In this document: positions 1 to 8,625 of the stretch, piece after piece
Numbering within the stretch: position 1 is the first letter of the stretch
Layout: every line of letters starts with the position of its first letter
Origin: Marinobacter guineae
GTDB taxonomy: Bacteria > Pseudomonadota > Gammaproteobacteria > Pseudomonadales > Oleiphilaceae
DNA: 64,000 nucleotides
Assembly (NCBI RefSeq): GCF_002744735.1
Contig: NZ_KZ319340.1
Span: 529,030-593,029 of the forward strand
Reading direction: 5' to 3'
The notes under the pieces: model-generated
Told to the model about the DNA's origin: nothing
What the model saw: only the letters and a program-made list of their open reading frames with translations
Database searches by the model: none
Translations under genes and position numbers: made by a program

Positions 1-486
<486 letters not shown>

Positions 487-648
487 TCGGTTCTGGATCT
501 CACTGCTCCAAGGAGTAGCACGGCGCAACAGACACGCACTGATCAGGTGCGCCATATCGGGCCACCCGCATTCTCCGACGTCCGCAACGGCCCTGGCGGC
601 GACTTTAACACTGTTGATTTTAGGGCCATTTCGAAAACCACGAGCACT

Positions 649-665
649 CTGGCACGGTCTCTGCA
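649..665 (+). promoter_or_regulatory. Sigma-54 type promoter upstream of the nitrite channel gene
   Basis: CTGGCACGGTCTCTGCA has GG at 651-652 and GC at 663-664, separated by exactly 10 bases, matching the -24/-12 consensus TGGCACG-N4-TTGC almost fully. A start near base 676 would leave a leader of about 150 nt before the ATG at 828. Apart from this promoter and the leader terminator I see nothing else in 487-827. An NtrC site was not identified. Confidence 0.65.
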
Positions 666-724
666 CCCTCAGAAACAACGGAGTCAAATTCGGTTCCGTT
701 CAAAGCGACAGATTCATTCAGACG

Positions 725-777
725 ACGGCGTCTACTTGCACCTGCAGATTGCAGGCAGCAGGCAGCGCCGTTTTTTT
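725..777 (+). terminator. Leader terminator-like hairpin before the nitrite channel gene
   Basis: ACGGCG (725-730) pairs with CGCCGT (766-771), and seven T residues follow at 771-777. Inside it lies a second hairpin, CCTGC-AGATT-GCAGG (741-755), whose left arm could instead pair with GCAGG at 758-762. Position between a sigma-54 promoter and the start codon, and nearby nasR, suggest attenuation relieved by NasR. Antitermination here is inference. Confidence 0.5.
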
Positions 778-827
778 GTGGCCAGTCCACCGGGTTGGTT
801 ATCAGGTCAAGGTCAGAGGAACACACT

Positions 828-1676
828 ATGTCTTACATCGTGCCTTCGGAATTCGTCACCAAAATGGTCGACGCGGGCGAATCTAAAATTTACATGTCCA
901 CCCGGGACACTCTCATTCGGGCATTCATGGCCGGCGCCATACTGGCACTGGCAGCTGCCTTTGCCATCACCGTCGCGGTCCAGACCGGCGTGTTTCTGAT
1001 CGGTGCCATTCTGTTCCCTATCGGGTTCTGCATGCTGTACCTGATGGGATTTGATCTGCTGACGGGCGTGTTCATGCTGACGCCGCTGGCACTGCTCGAC
1101 AAACGGCCCGGCGTTACCGTGCAGGGTGTCCTGCGCAACTGGGGCTGGGTGTTTCTTGGCAACCTGGGTGGCGCCCTGACCGTCGCCTTCATGATGGCGT
1201 TCGTATTCACTTACGGTTTCAGTACGGATCCCGGCGCGGTTGGCGCCAAGATCGCCAGCGTCGGCGAAGCCCGCACCCTGGGTTATGCGGAGTACGGCGC
1301 TGCCGGCTGGGCCACCATCTTTATCCGCGGCATGCTGTGCAACTGGATGGTGTCCATGGGGGTGGTTGGCGCCATGATCTCGACCAACGTCAGCGGCAAG
1401 ATCCTGGCCATGTGGATGCCAATCATGCTGTTCTTCTTCATGGGCTTTGAGCACTCCATCGTCAACATGTTCCTGTTCCCGTCTGCTCTCATCATGGGTG
1501 GCGAGTTCTCGGTGATGGACTACCTGTGGTGGAATGAAATCCCGACGGTGCTTGGTAACCTGGTCGGCGGCATTGCGTTTACTGGTCTGACCCTTTACAC
1601 CACCCACGTGCGCACCGCGCCGAAGCGCAATGCTACTGCAGCCTTCAACGACACCGCGCTGGCCCGGTCCAACTAA
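828..1676 (+). CDS. Formate/nitrite transporter family channel (FocA/NirC type)
   Basis: A 282-residue inner-membrane channel of the FNT family, likely importing nitrite for the NirBD reductase encoded downstream. Several hydrophobic segments and family signatures are visible: 'LCNWMVSMGVV' in the middle and 'GFEHSIVNMFLFP' near the third quarter. The ATG at 828 is preferred over the one at 795 because AGAGGA lies 7 bases upstream and the family N-terminus begins here. It is the first gene of a group with the kinase/phosphatase gene, separated by a hairpin. Formate as substrate cannot be excluded by sequence, but context favours nitrite. Confidence 0.85.
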   Translation: MSYIVPSEFVTKMVDAGESKIYMSTRDTLIRAFMAGAILALAAAFAITVAVQTGVFLIGAILFPIGFCMLYLMGFDLLTGVFMLTPLALLDKRPGVTVQGVLRNWGWVFLGNLGGALTVAFMMAFVFTYGFSTDPGAVGAKIASVGEARTLGYAEYGAAGWATIFIRGMLCNWMVSMGVVGAMISTNVSGKILAMWMPIMLFFFMGFEHSIVNMFLFPSALIMGGEFSVMDYLWWNEIPTVLGNLVGGIAFTGLTLYTTHVRTAPKRNATAAFNDTALARSN

Positions 1677-1689
1677 GCCAGACACTCCC

Positions 1690-1721
1690 GCAACTCCGGC
1701 TGCCGCACCCGCCGGAGTTGC
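1690..1721 (+). terminator. Hairpin between channel and kinase/phosphatase genes
   Basis: GCAACTCCGGC (1690-1700) and GCCGGAGTTGC (1711-1721) form a perfect 11-bp stem with a 10-base loop. A broken T-rich stretch (CTTTCATTTC) follows. It could reduce readthrough into the next gene or stabilise the channel mRNA 3' end. Confidence 0.5.
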
Positions 1722-1753
1722 CTTTCATTTCACGGCGGAAATCCTGTCTGACG

Positions 1754-3481
1754 ATGGCCACCTCCCTCTCTGTCTCCTCCGGCCAGCATACTGAGGCCGG
1801 CAAAAAGCCGGTGAACCAGGATTTCCACGGCTTGCTGGTACCGGACAACCATCAGTTGTTGACCAAAGGCATTGCAGTGGCCATCGCCGATGGTGTCAGC
1901 TCCAGCAACGTCAGCCAGATCGCCAGCGAATCGGCGGTCGCCGGCTTTTTCAGTGATTATTTTTCAACGCCGGACAGCTGGTCCGTCAAACAGTCTGTCC
2001 AACGGGTGTTGCGGGCGACGAATGCCTGGCTCTATGCCCAGACCAGGCAAAGCCAGTACCGCTATGACCGGGACCGGGGCTACGTCTGTACCTTGAGCGT
2101 GATGGTGCTCAAATCCGCCACCGCCCACATCTTTCATGTCGGTGATGCCCGCATTTACCGGGTTCACCCCGGACAGCTGGAGCGACTCACCAACGATCAC
2201 CGGCTCTGGCTATCCCAGGAAAACAGCTGCCTGACCCGCGCCATGGGCATCGGGGATCAGCTGGACATTGATTACCAGAGCCTGCCGATACAGCCGGGCG
2301 ACACCTTCCTGCTGGCCACAGACGGCATCCATGAGCACATTGATGAGCGCCGAATGGCGGCCATCATCCGGGAATCCGGAGACGATCTCGACGCCGCTGC
2401 CCGCCGCCTGTCAGCCACCGCCCTGGAGCACGGCAGCAGTGACAACCTGACCGCGCAGATTATCCGGATTGACTCGGTACCTTCCTCGCGCGAGAACAGC
2501 GAGCTGTTCCAACATCTGGCCAACCTGCCGTTCGCCCCGGAACTCCAACCCGGGCAGACCCTGGACGGCTACCGGATTCAGCGACAGCTTCATGCCAGCA
2601 GCCGCAGCCACGTATACCTGGCCGTGGACGAAGCTACCGAAGCTTCCGTGGTGCTTAAGCTGCCATCCATGGACCAGCGGCATGATCCGGTGTATCTGGA
2701 GCAGTTTTTCATGGAGCAGTGGATTGCCCGGCGGCTTAACAGCCCTCATGTGGTGCGCCCGTTTGCGCCGGACCGGCAACCCGGATATCTGTACCTGGCA
2801 ACCGAATTTGTCGCCGGCTGCACGCTCCGACAATGGCTGCTGGATAACCCCGCCCCGGACCTCGAAACCGTGCGCAAACTGGTGGAGCAGATTGCCAGAG
2901 GCCTCCGTGCCTTCCACCGGCTGGAAATGGTGCATCAGGACCTGAAACCGGAGAACGTACTGGTGGATACCCACGGTACCGTTACCCTGATCGATTTCGG
3001 CGCCACCCGGGTCGCCGGTCTGCAGGAATCGGACACCGCAGACGAGCAGCCCGGCCCGCGCGGCGCTGCCCTGTTCAGCGCCCCGGAAACCTTTCTTGGA
3101 GATCCCGGAAGCCCCGCGGCTGACCAGTTTTCCCTCGGAGTGATTACCTACCAGTTGCTTACCGGCCAACTACCCTACGGGGCCGAGGTTCCAAAGCTGC
3201 ATAAGCGGAGCCAGCTGCGCCGGCTCACTTATCAACCTGCCGGGCTGTTCCGGGAGGATGTGCCCGGCTGGGTTGATGACGCTATCGAAAAAGCGGTTCA
3301 CCCCCAGGCTCACAAACGCTACCCGGCACTCTCGGAGTATCTGTATGACCTCCGCCACCCCGGCAGGGACTGGCAGGGCAGGCAGCGTCCGCCGCTGATT
3401 GAGCGACATCCGGTCGCCTTCTGGCAGGGCCTGTCCGCCTTGCTGTTACTGGCCCTGCTTGCTTCCCTGGCCTTCGATTAG
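1754..3481 (+). CDS. Bifunctional PP2C-type phosphatase / serine-threonine protein kinase
   Basis: About 575 residues. The N-terminal part (about 5-235) carries PP2C motifs: 'VNQDFHG', 'AIADGVSS', 'VGDARIYR', 'LLATDGIHEHID' and 'SSDNLTAQ'. The second part (about 255-510) is a Hanks-type kinase with Lys302 in 'VVLKLPS', catalytic 'HQDLKPEN' (Asp396), 'DFG' at 414-416 and an 'APE' motif. It ends with a hydrophobic segment that could anchor it in the membrane. Similar fusions lie beside nitrate/nitrite assimilation genes in Pseudomonas (e.g. PA1782 next to nirB), so it probably modulates this pathway; its substrate is unknown. The start at 1754 is chosen over 1718 because homology begins shortly after it. 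Confidence 0.85.
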   Translation: MATSLSVSSGQHTEAGKKPVNQDFHGLLVPDNHQLLTKGIAVAIADGVSSSNVSQIASESAVAGFFSDYFSTPDSWSVKQSVQRVLRATNAWLYAQTRQSQYRYDRDRGYVCTLSVMVLKSATAHIFHVGDARIYRVHPGQLERLTNDHRLWLSQENSCLTRAMGIGDQLDIDYQSLPIQPGDTFLLATDGIHEHIDERRMAAIIRESGDDLDAAARRLSATALEHGSSDNLTAQIIRIDSVPSSRENSELFQHLANLPFAPELQPGQTLDGYRIQRQLHASSRSHVYLAVDEATEASVVLKLPSMDQRHDPVYLEQFFMEQWIARRLNSPHVVRPFAPDRQPGYLYLATEFVAGCTLRQWLLDNPAPDLETVRKLVEQIARGLRAFHRLEMVHQDLKPENVLVDTHGTVTLIDFGATRVAGLQESDTADEQPGPRGAALFSAPETFLGDPGSPAADQFSLGVITYQLLTGQLPYGAEVPKLHKRSQLRRLTYQPAGLFREDVPGWVDDAIEKAVHPQAHKRYPALSEYLYDLRHPGRDWQGRQRPPLIERHPVAFWQGLSALLLLALLASLAFD

Positions 3482-3566
3482 AACCGCCACTGCCGGCCAC
3501 TGTTGCTTTTACCCAACCCTGCCAACGGGTATCATCGCCACAGTCCTTCCGTTCACTGTGCGACAA

Positions 3567-4265
3567 ATGGATACCAACGACATATTCCAACTCGGCCAAC
3601 TGATGTGCTCGGTGACCCGGGACTATCTCTGGCAACCCGCTGAAGGCTGGGTCCGCGAGCGATACCCGGGAAGCTCTCTGCGCTGCCGCGTTGGTTCCGG
3701 ACAAGCCACGTATCACCGCTTTGATCCCCGCGACAGGCAACATCAGATCACTTATGGTGTCCGCATGATTGCCGCCAAGCACCAGCCCGAGTCTGCCATT
3801 GGCTGGCTTTCGGCACGGGAAATACTAAAGCGTGGTTACTTCGGCGGGGAAGTCAGTACTCTGAATCTTCTGGCCCATACCTGCTGCCACGAGTTTGCCC
3901 ACTTGCTCCAGCATAGTGCCGGGCAGCGGTTCCGGGGGTCGGTCCATAACCGGCATTTCTACAGCATTCTGGATGAGTTGCACGAAAGCGGAGCTGCCAA
4001 AGCTACTCGGGCTGCGCTCGCCGACCAGGCCCGAGGCCAGGGGCTGGCCTTGCCAGACACCCCCTTTGAGCCGGTCGACACCAGACAGCATCTGGCCCAC
4101 TGGCAAGTGGGTGATACCGTTAGCTTCGGGGCCGGCCGCCGGGAACTGCAGGGGCAGATCATCCGGGTCAATCGCAAGACTTGCACCGTTGACGGCATCG
4201 GGCACTCAAGAGGGGTGCGCTATCGGGTGCCGGTTCAGATGCTAAGCCCACTCGTGCACCGATAA
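3567..4265 (+). CDS. SprT-like zinc metallopeptidase-fold protein
   Basis: A 232-residue soluble protein with an HExxH zinc motif in 'CCHEFAHLLQH' near residue 112, followed by a further conserved-looking 'SVHNRHFYSILDELH', the layout of SprT-like peptidases. The C-terminal 60 residues look like a small beta domain ('WQVGDTVSFGAGRRELQGQIIRVNRKTCTVDG'), possibly KOW/SH3-like. The ATG at 3567 is used because the upstream in-frame extension overlaps the preceding gene. It follows the kinase/phosphatase gene by 85 bp. Substrate unknown; a link with nitrite assimilation is only positional. Confidence 0.65.
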   Translation: MDTNDIFQLGQLMCSVTRDYLWQPAEGWVRERYPGSSLRCRVGSGQATYHRFDPRDRQHQITYGVRMIAAKHQPESAIGWLSAREILKRGYFGGEVSTLNLLAHTCCHEFAHLLQHSAGQRFRGSVHNRHFYSILDELHESGAAKATRAALADQARGQGLALPDTPFEPVDTRQHLAHWQVGDTVSFGAGRRELQGQIIRVNRKTCTVDGIGHSRGVRYRVPVQMLSPLVHR

Positions 4266-4275
4266 CCGGCTTTCG

Positions 4276-5571
4276 TTACTTCAGGACACCTGCCATTGAA
4301 ATAAGTGCCCGGGCAACCTCTGGAAGTTTCCTGCCCTGATCCATTGCCAGCTTTCTAAGCAGGCGGTGCGCCTCGTCGTTACTGATCCGACGATGTTCCA
4401 TCAACCACAAAACTGCCTTCTCCTGAGTTTTCCGGTCTTCAAGAGCTTCCCTGGCACTTTGAAGTTCGTCACTCATCTGCTGCAGACGGCGGCTCTGGTC
4501 CTGCACCAGTTCAAAGATGGAGCGGCCAAACTGCTGACTTACACCTCCACTTGAAAATGCAGCGCCCGTGGTGCCCTCAGTTTCGGAATTACAGAGTACC
4601 AGCAGTGGCTGAGTCGAGGCCCCTCCGGTTTCAAGCGACGCAATCAGGGTCTCCTGGTGCGCCAGGGAGTTCCGGGCATCAGCAAAACGTTCCGTGCAGC
4701 GGGCGTGAAAACAGCCCTCCACTGAATCCTCGACCTGTTTTAGCGCGTCCATACGCTCCGTCATCAGCGTGAACCACTGATCTGCAAGCTCCGGATCCAG
4801 ATCTTTGAAAGGACCAACAGACGATGCCAGACGCCGCAGCCGTTCAATCTCTCCTTCACGCTCATTGGCACGTACCTCTTGCCAAAGGATGAGGGAATGC
4901 TTATCAGCAAAGCTGGCAAACACCTTAAAACAGCGCTCTTGCGCATCAATAAGGTGCATTATGCGTTGTGAAAGTGCACGATCAAACGTGCCGCTCGAAA
5001 ACCCTGCGGAGCCCACTGCCCGCTCCTGTCCACACAACTCCTTGCCGTTCATCAGATGCACCATGGCAACCAGGAGTCCTGCAATGGTGGGGTCTACAGC
5101 CGTATCGGCCGCTTCAAACACAACCGCAATGAGATTTTGAATCAGACAGCTGTAATCCTCGGTCGCCGATTCGGCCGTGATTTTCTGTGCTATCACGCAG
5201 CGTCTCAACTCGCTCAAGCCATCAAGGCTATGCAGGGCGCTGGCAATCTGGTTCAGCAACCGACTACTTACCGTGTGCCCGGTCAGCTCCTCGTGAATCT
5301 CTGCCAGCGCCAGTTCAAACTCACGCCTCAGTCGGTCCGACTCGACTGCCAGGGATTGCCTCTCTTCCACAAATCTTTTACCCGAGGAGCCGAGAAACAT
5401 GTTGGAAGCCCCCCTTTCCCGCTGCAGGCTATGAACGAGATTGCTGACGCACTGGGTCAGCTTGCCCATTTGCAGGAAATACTGAAGGTTCATCAGTTCA
5501 CAGGCTTTTGATGCAATCAGGTAATCCCCGGCACTGGGTATATCGGAAACGGAATTGCGTTTGGTATTCAT
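4276..5571 (-). CDS. nasR: NasR-like nitrate/nitrite-sensing antiterminator (NIT + ANTAR)
   Basis: A 431-residue protein. The N-terminal two thirds are helical and match the NIT nitrate/nitrite sensor pattern ('LVHSLQRERGASNMFLGSSG' near the start); the last about 60 residues ('EKAVLWLMEHRRISNDEAHRLLRKLAMDQGRKL') are an ANTAR RNA-binding domain. In Klebsiella, NasR binds nitrate or nitrite and disrupts a leader terminator of the nas operon. Here the gene diverges from nirB, whose leader has such a terminator, and the channel gene leader has another. The ATG at 5571 has GGAG 6 bases upstream; an upstream in-frame start at 5646 lacks one. Confidence 0.88.
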   Translation of the reverse strand: MNTKRNSVSDIPSAGDYLIASKACELMNLQYFLQMGKLTQCVSNLVHSLQRERGASNMFLGSSGKRFVEERQSLAVESDRLRREFELALAEIHEELTGHTVSSRLLNQIASALHSLDGLSELRRCVIAQKITAESATEDYSCLIQNLIAVVFEAADTAVDPTIAGLLVAMVHLMNGKELCGQERAVGSAGFSSGTFDRALSQRIMHLIDAQERCFKVFASFADKHSLILWQEVRANEREGEIERLRRLASSVGPFKDLDPELADQWFTLMTERMDALKQVEDSVEGCFHARCTERFADARNSLAHQETLIASLETGGASTQPLLVLCNSETEGTTGAAFSSGGVSQQFGRSIFELVQDQSRRLQQMSDELQSAREALEDRKTQEKAVLWLMEHRRISNDEAHRLLRKLAMDQGRKLPEVARALISMAGVLK

Positions 5572-5774
5572 GGATAGCTCCGGGGGACCTGCCCCCTGTG
5601 ATGCCTTAGTTGGGGACTTAAAAGCAACTGCAGGAAAGCGGAGCAATTACCGGGCCACCCAAAACAGGCGCCAAAGCCGTGCAATCTGCCCCGCTACAGG
5701 GCAGGCGATGAAGGTTGCATTCACACGAAAAGCACCCCATTAACCCAACCCATTGATTTTAAACAGACAGAAAA

Positions 5775-5791
5775 CTGGCACGAAGATCGCT
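5775..5791 (+). promoter_or_regulatory. Sigma-54 type promoter of nirB
   Basis: CTGGCACGAAGATCGCT has GG at 5777-5778 and GC at 5789-5790 with 10 bases between, close to TGGCACG-N4-TTGC. The inferred start is near 5801, giving a leader of about 130 nt with two hairpins. Such a promoter would make expression depend on NtrC and nitrogen limitation; I could not recognise an NtrC dyad upstream. Confidence 0.7.
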
Positions 5792-5815
5792 TTATTTCTG
5801 ACAAGGACGAACGTC

Positions 5816-5835
5816 CCGGCCAAGGATCAGGCCGG
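5816..5835 (+). promoter_or_regulatory. nirB leader hairpin upstream of the terminator (candidate NasR site)
   Basis: CCGGCC (5816-5821) pairs perfectly with GGCCGG (5830-5835) around the loop AAGGATCA. The 3' arm begins an 11-base sequence GCCGGACCATC (5831-5841) that recurs at 5865-5875 as the 5' arm of the terminator, so the terminator's 3' arm could pair with either copy. ANTAR proteins normally bind paired stem-loops with six-base loops; the loop here is eight bases, so the exact site is uncertain. Confidence 0.5.
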
Positions 5836-5865
5836 ACCATCAGATCATTGTTGTTGGCATTGGCG

Positions 5866-5910
5866 CCGGACCATCGATTTCCCTCGGGAATAGATGCTCC
5901 GGTTTTTTTT
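5866..5910 (+). terminator. Intrinsic terminator in the nirB leader
   Basis: CCGGACCATC (5866-5875) pairs with GATGCTCCGG (5893-5902) with one mismatch, and eight T residues follow directly (5903-5910). It ends 23 bases before the nirB ATG. This is the arrangement of NasR-controlled leaders in which nitrate or nitrite allows readthrough. Confidence 0.8.
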
Positions 5911-5933
5911 GTTGTTACGGAGGCAGAAGCGGC

Positions 5934-8441
5934 ATGAGCAAGAAAACCCTGATCGTGATTGGCAATGGCATGGTCGGCCATCACTTCCTGGAACAGTTTA
6001 CCGCCAGCGCGGCTGCCACCGGCTTCCAGATCATAGTCTTCGGCGAGGAAAAACAGCTGGCCTATGACCGGGTCCACCTGTCGGAGTATTTCGGCGGTTC
6101 CACCCATGCGGATCTGGCCATGGGCACACTGGAGTGGTACAGCGAACAGGGCATTCAGCTGCACCTGAACGAGCAGGTGACCGGCATTAACCGCGAAGCT
6201 CGCAGGGTGACCACATCTAGAGGCAGTTACCACTATGACAAACTGGTACTGGCTACCGGCTCGTACCCGTTCGTGCCGCCGATCACCGGTAATGATCATC
6301 CTCACTGCCTCGTCTACCGCACCCTGGATGACCTGGATGCCATTCGCACCAGCGCCGAAGGCGCCCGCACCGGCGTGGTTGTCGGTGGCGGCCTGCTGGG
6401 ACTGGAGGCGGCCAATGCCCTCAAGTGCCTGGGGCTGGAGGCTCATGTGGTGGAATTCGCTCCTCGCCTGATGCCGGTTCAGCTCGACACCGACGGCGGC
6501 GCCCTGTTGCGTCGCAAAATTGAAGAGTTGGGTGTTCAGGTACATACCGAAAAGGCGACAACGTCCATTGTCGACGGTGAAAGCGCCCGCCTGCGCATGA
6601 ACTTCAGTGATCAATCCTTCCTGGAGACGGATCTGATTGTCTTCTCCGCCGGGATCCGCCCCCAGGATGCCCTTGCCCGGGCCAGCGGCCTGGAGATTGG
6701 TGAGCGTGGTGGTATTGTCATCGATAACCAATGCACCACCTCGGACCCGCATGTGCACGCCATTGGCGAGTGCGCGCTCTGGGAACAGAAGATTTACGGC
6801 CTGGTGGCCCCCGGCTACACCATGGCCCGTACCTTGTCCGCCGCCCTGAACGGCGATCGTGAGACGGCCTTCACCGGCGCCGATATGAGCACCAAGCTGA
6901 AACTGCTGGGCGTGGATGTCGGTTCCATTGGCGACGCCCACGCCCAGACCCCGGGCGCTCGCAACATCCGCTTCAACGATGAGCAGGCCGGCCACTATCG
7001 CCGCATGGTGATCAGTGAAGACGGCAAGACCCTGCTGGGCGCCATTCTGGTGGGAGACAACAGCCACTACGACACCCTTTTGCAATACGCCCTCAACGGC
7101 ATCACTCTGCCTGAGAATCCGGAAACGCTGATCCTGCCGGAAAGCCAGGGCGGCGTCCCGGCCCTGGGCCCGGATGCCCTGCCGGAAACCGCCTCCATCT
7201 GCTCCTGCCACAACGTGACCAAGGGCGATATCTGCGGCGCCATTGATGCCGGCTGTTCGGACCTTGGCAGCGTCAAGGCCGAAACCAGGGCCAGCACCGG
7301 CTGCGGGGGTTGCACGGCACTGCTGAAAAACGTGGTGGACAACGAACTTGAGAAGCGCGGCGTGGAAGTGAGCAAGGACCTGTGCGAGCACTTCCCGCAC
7401 AGCCGCCAGGAACTGTTCCACCTCGTGAAAGTGAATGGCATCCGCACCTTCCGCGCCCTGATCAGCCAGCACGGCAAAGGCCACGGCTGTGATATCTGCA
7501 AACCGGCGGTCGCCTCCATTCTGGCCACCTGCTGGAACGAGCACATCCTGGCCACCGACCATGTGCCCCTTCAGGACACCAATGACACCTTCATGGCCAA
7601 CATGCAGAAAAACGGCACCTACTCCATTGTGCCGCGCATTCCCGGCGGCGAGATCACCCCGGACAAACTGATTGTGCTCGGTCAGGTGGCGAAAGAGTAT
7701 GACCTGTACACCAAGATCACCGGCGGCCAGCGGGTGGATCTGTTCGGGGCTACCCTGAGCCAGCTGCCGGAGATCTGGGAAAAGCTGATCGCCGCCGGCT
7801 TCGAGACCGGCCACGCCTACGGCAAGTCTTTGCGCACGGTGAAGTCCTGCGTCGGCAATACCTGGTGCCGTTACGGTGTGCAGGACAGCGTGGGCATGGC
7901 GATTCGCCTGGAGGACCGCTACAAGGGCCTGCGGGCGCCCCACAAGGTGAAGATGGCGGTCTCGGGCTGCACCCGGGAATGCGCGGAGGCCCAGAGCAAG
8001 GACTTCGGAGTGATAGCCACCGAAAACGGCTGGAACCTGTATGTCTGCGGCAATGGTGGCATGCGGCCCCGGCACGGGGACCTGTTCGCCACGGATCTGT
8101 CCGATGAGGCGCTGATCCGCACCATTGACCGGGTGGTGATGTTTTACGTGCGCACCGCCGACCGGCTGCAGCGCACCAGTGTCTGGATGGAGAACCTGGA
8201 GGGTGGTCTGGAGTACCTGAAAGAAGTGGTGCTGGAGGACAGCCTGGGGATTGGTGAGGAGCTGGAGCAGCACATGGAGAATCTGGTAGGCACTTACCAG
8301 TGCGAGTGGAAGACGGCAGTGGAGGATCCGGAGAAGCGGAAGCGCTTCCGGGAGTTTGTGAATGCGCCTTCGCAGAGTGATCCGGAGCAGGAGTGGACTA
8401 TTGAGCGGGGGCAGCGTCGGCCTGCTCTGGAATCTGTGTAG
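5934..8441 (+). CDS. nirB: NAD(P)H-dependent assimilatory nitrite reductase, large subunit
   Basis: An 835-residue cytoplasmic enzyme reducing nitrite to ammonium. The N-terminal 400 residues form an FAD/NAD-binding oxidoreductase ('IGNGMVGHHFLEQF', 'GVVVGGGLLGLEAANAL'). A BFD-like [2Fe-2S] module follows with Cys423, Cys425, Cys457 and Cys460. The C-terminal sulfite/nitrite reductase domain carries the siroheme-[4Fe-4S] cysteines 639, 645, 679 and 683 ('CVGNTWCRYG', 'SGCTREC'). The length is normal for NirB. ACGGAGG lies 10 bases upstream of the ATG. Expression appears to require the sigma-54 promoter and readthrough of the leader terminator; nirD follows after a palindromic element. No assimilatory nitrate reductase gene is in the window. 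Confidence 0.95.
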   Translation: MSKKTLIVIGNGMVGHHFLEQFTASAAATGFQIIVFGEEKQLAYDRVHLSEYFGGSTHADLAMGTLEWYSEQGIQLHLNEQVTGINREARRVTTSRGSYHYDKLVLATGSYPFVPPITGNDHPHCLVYRTLDDLDAIRTSAEGARTGVVVGGGLLGLEAANALKCLGLEAHVVEFAPRLMPVQLDTDGGALLRRKIEELGVQVHTEKATTSIVDGESARLRMNFSDQSFLETDLIVFSAGIRPQDALARASGLEIGERGGIVIDNQCTTSDPHVHAIGECALWEQKIYGLVAPGYTMARTLSAALNGDRETAFTGADMSTKLKLLGVDVGSIGDAHAQTPGARNIRFNDEQAGHYRRMVISEDGKTLLGAILVGDNSHYDTLLQYALNGITLPENPETLILPESQGGVPALGPDALPETASICSCHNVTKGDICGAIDAGCSDLGSVKAETRASTGCGGCTALLKNVVDNELEKRGVEVSKDLCEHFPHSRQELFHLVKVNGIRTFRALISQHGKGHGCDICKPAVASILATCWNEHILATDHVPLQDTNDTFMANMQKNGTYSIVPRIPGGEITPDKLIVLGQVAKEYDLYTKITGGQRVDLFGATLSQLPEIWEKLIAAGFETGHAYGKSLRTVKSCVGNTWCRYGVQDSVGMAIRLEDRYKGLRAPHKVKMAVSGCTRECAEAQSKDFGVIATENGWNLYVCGNGGMRPRHGDLFATDLSDEALIRTIDRVVMFYVRTADRLQRTSVWMENLEGGLEYLKEVVLEDSLGIGEELEQHMENLVGTYQCEWKTAVEDPEKRKRFREFVNAPSQSDPEQEWTIERGQRRPALESV

Positions 8442-8459
8442 CCTTCCGGTTTTGGTGAA

Positions 8460-8555
8460 GAGCGAGGCGGCATGGGGTGCTTTTCTTCTGGGAAAAACAA
8501 CTCGCTTCGCTCAGACATTTTTTCCCGGCAGAAAAGCACCCCACACCCCTCGCTC
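8460..8555. repeat. Class A palindromic element between nirB and nirD (copy 1)
   Basis: A long imperfect palindrome. Outer arms GAGCGAGG (8460-8467) and CCTCGCTC (8548-8555); perfect 13-bp arms GGGGTGCTTTTCT (8474-8486) and its complement (8530-8542); inner GGGAAAAA/TTTTTCCC. The central core contains CTCGCTTCGCTCAGACA, shared with the element at 34707-34796 in opposite orientation, while the outer arms differ in sequence between copies. T-runs lie inside the stem, unlike a standard terminator. It splits the nirB-nirD operon. Confidence 0.8.
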
Positions 8556-8625
8556 ACAGGCTATTGGTGAGATATCGAGGAGAAAACCGTTCGAAGTGAA
8601 TTGGATAACGTTTTGGAGACTGACT

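Noticed and set aside
813..1685. A 290-codon frame antisense to the nitrite channel gene
   Set aside because: His/Gln-rich shadow translation with no family features; the plus-strand FNT protein is clear.
5641..5775. NtrC binding sites upstream of the nirB promoter
   Set aside because: Only partial TGC/GCA half-sites with wrong spacing were seen.
5801..5835. A textbook ANTAR double hexaloop site
   Set aside because: Hairpins are present but loops are 4 and 8 bases; the A1/G4 hexaloop signature is not clear.
5721..8273. An 850-codon open frame antisense to nirB
   Set aside because: The opposite strand encodes a complete NirB with all cofactor motifs; the antisense product is His/Gly/Val-rich without recognisable domains, a usual shadow of GC-rich coding DNA.
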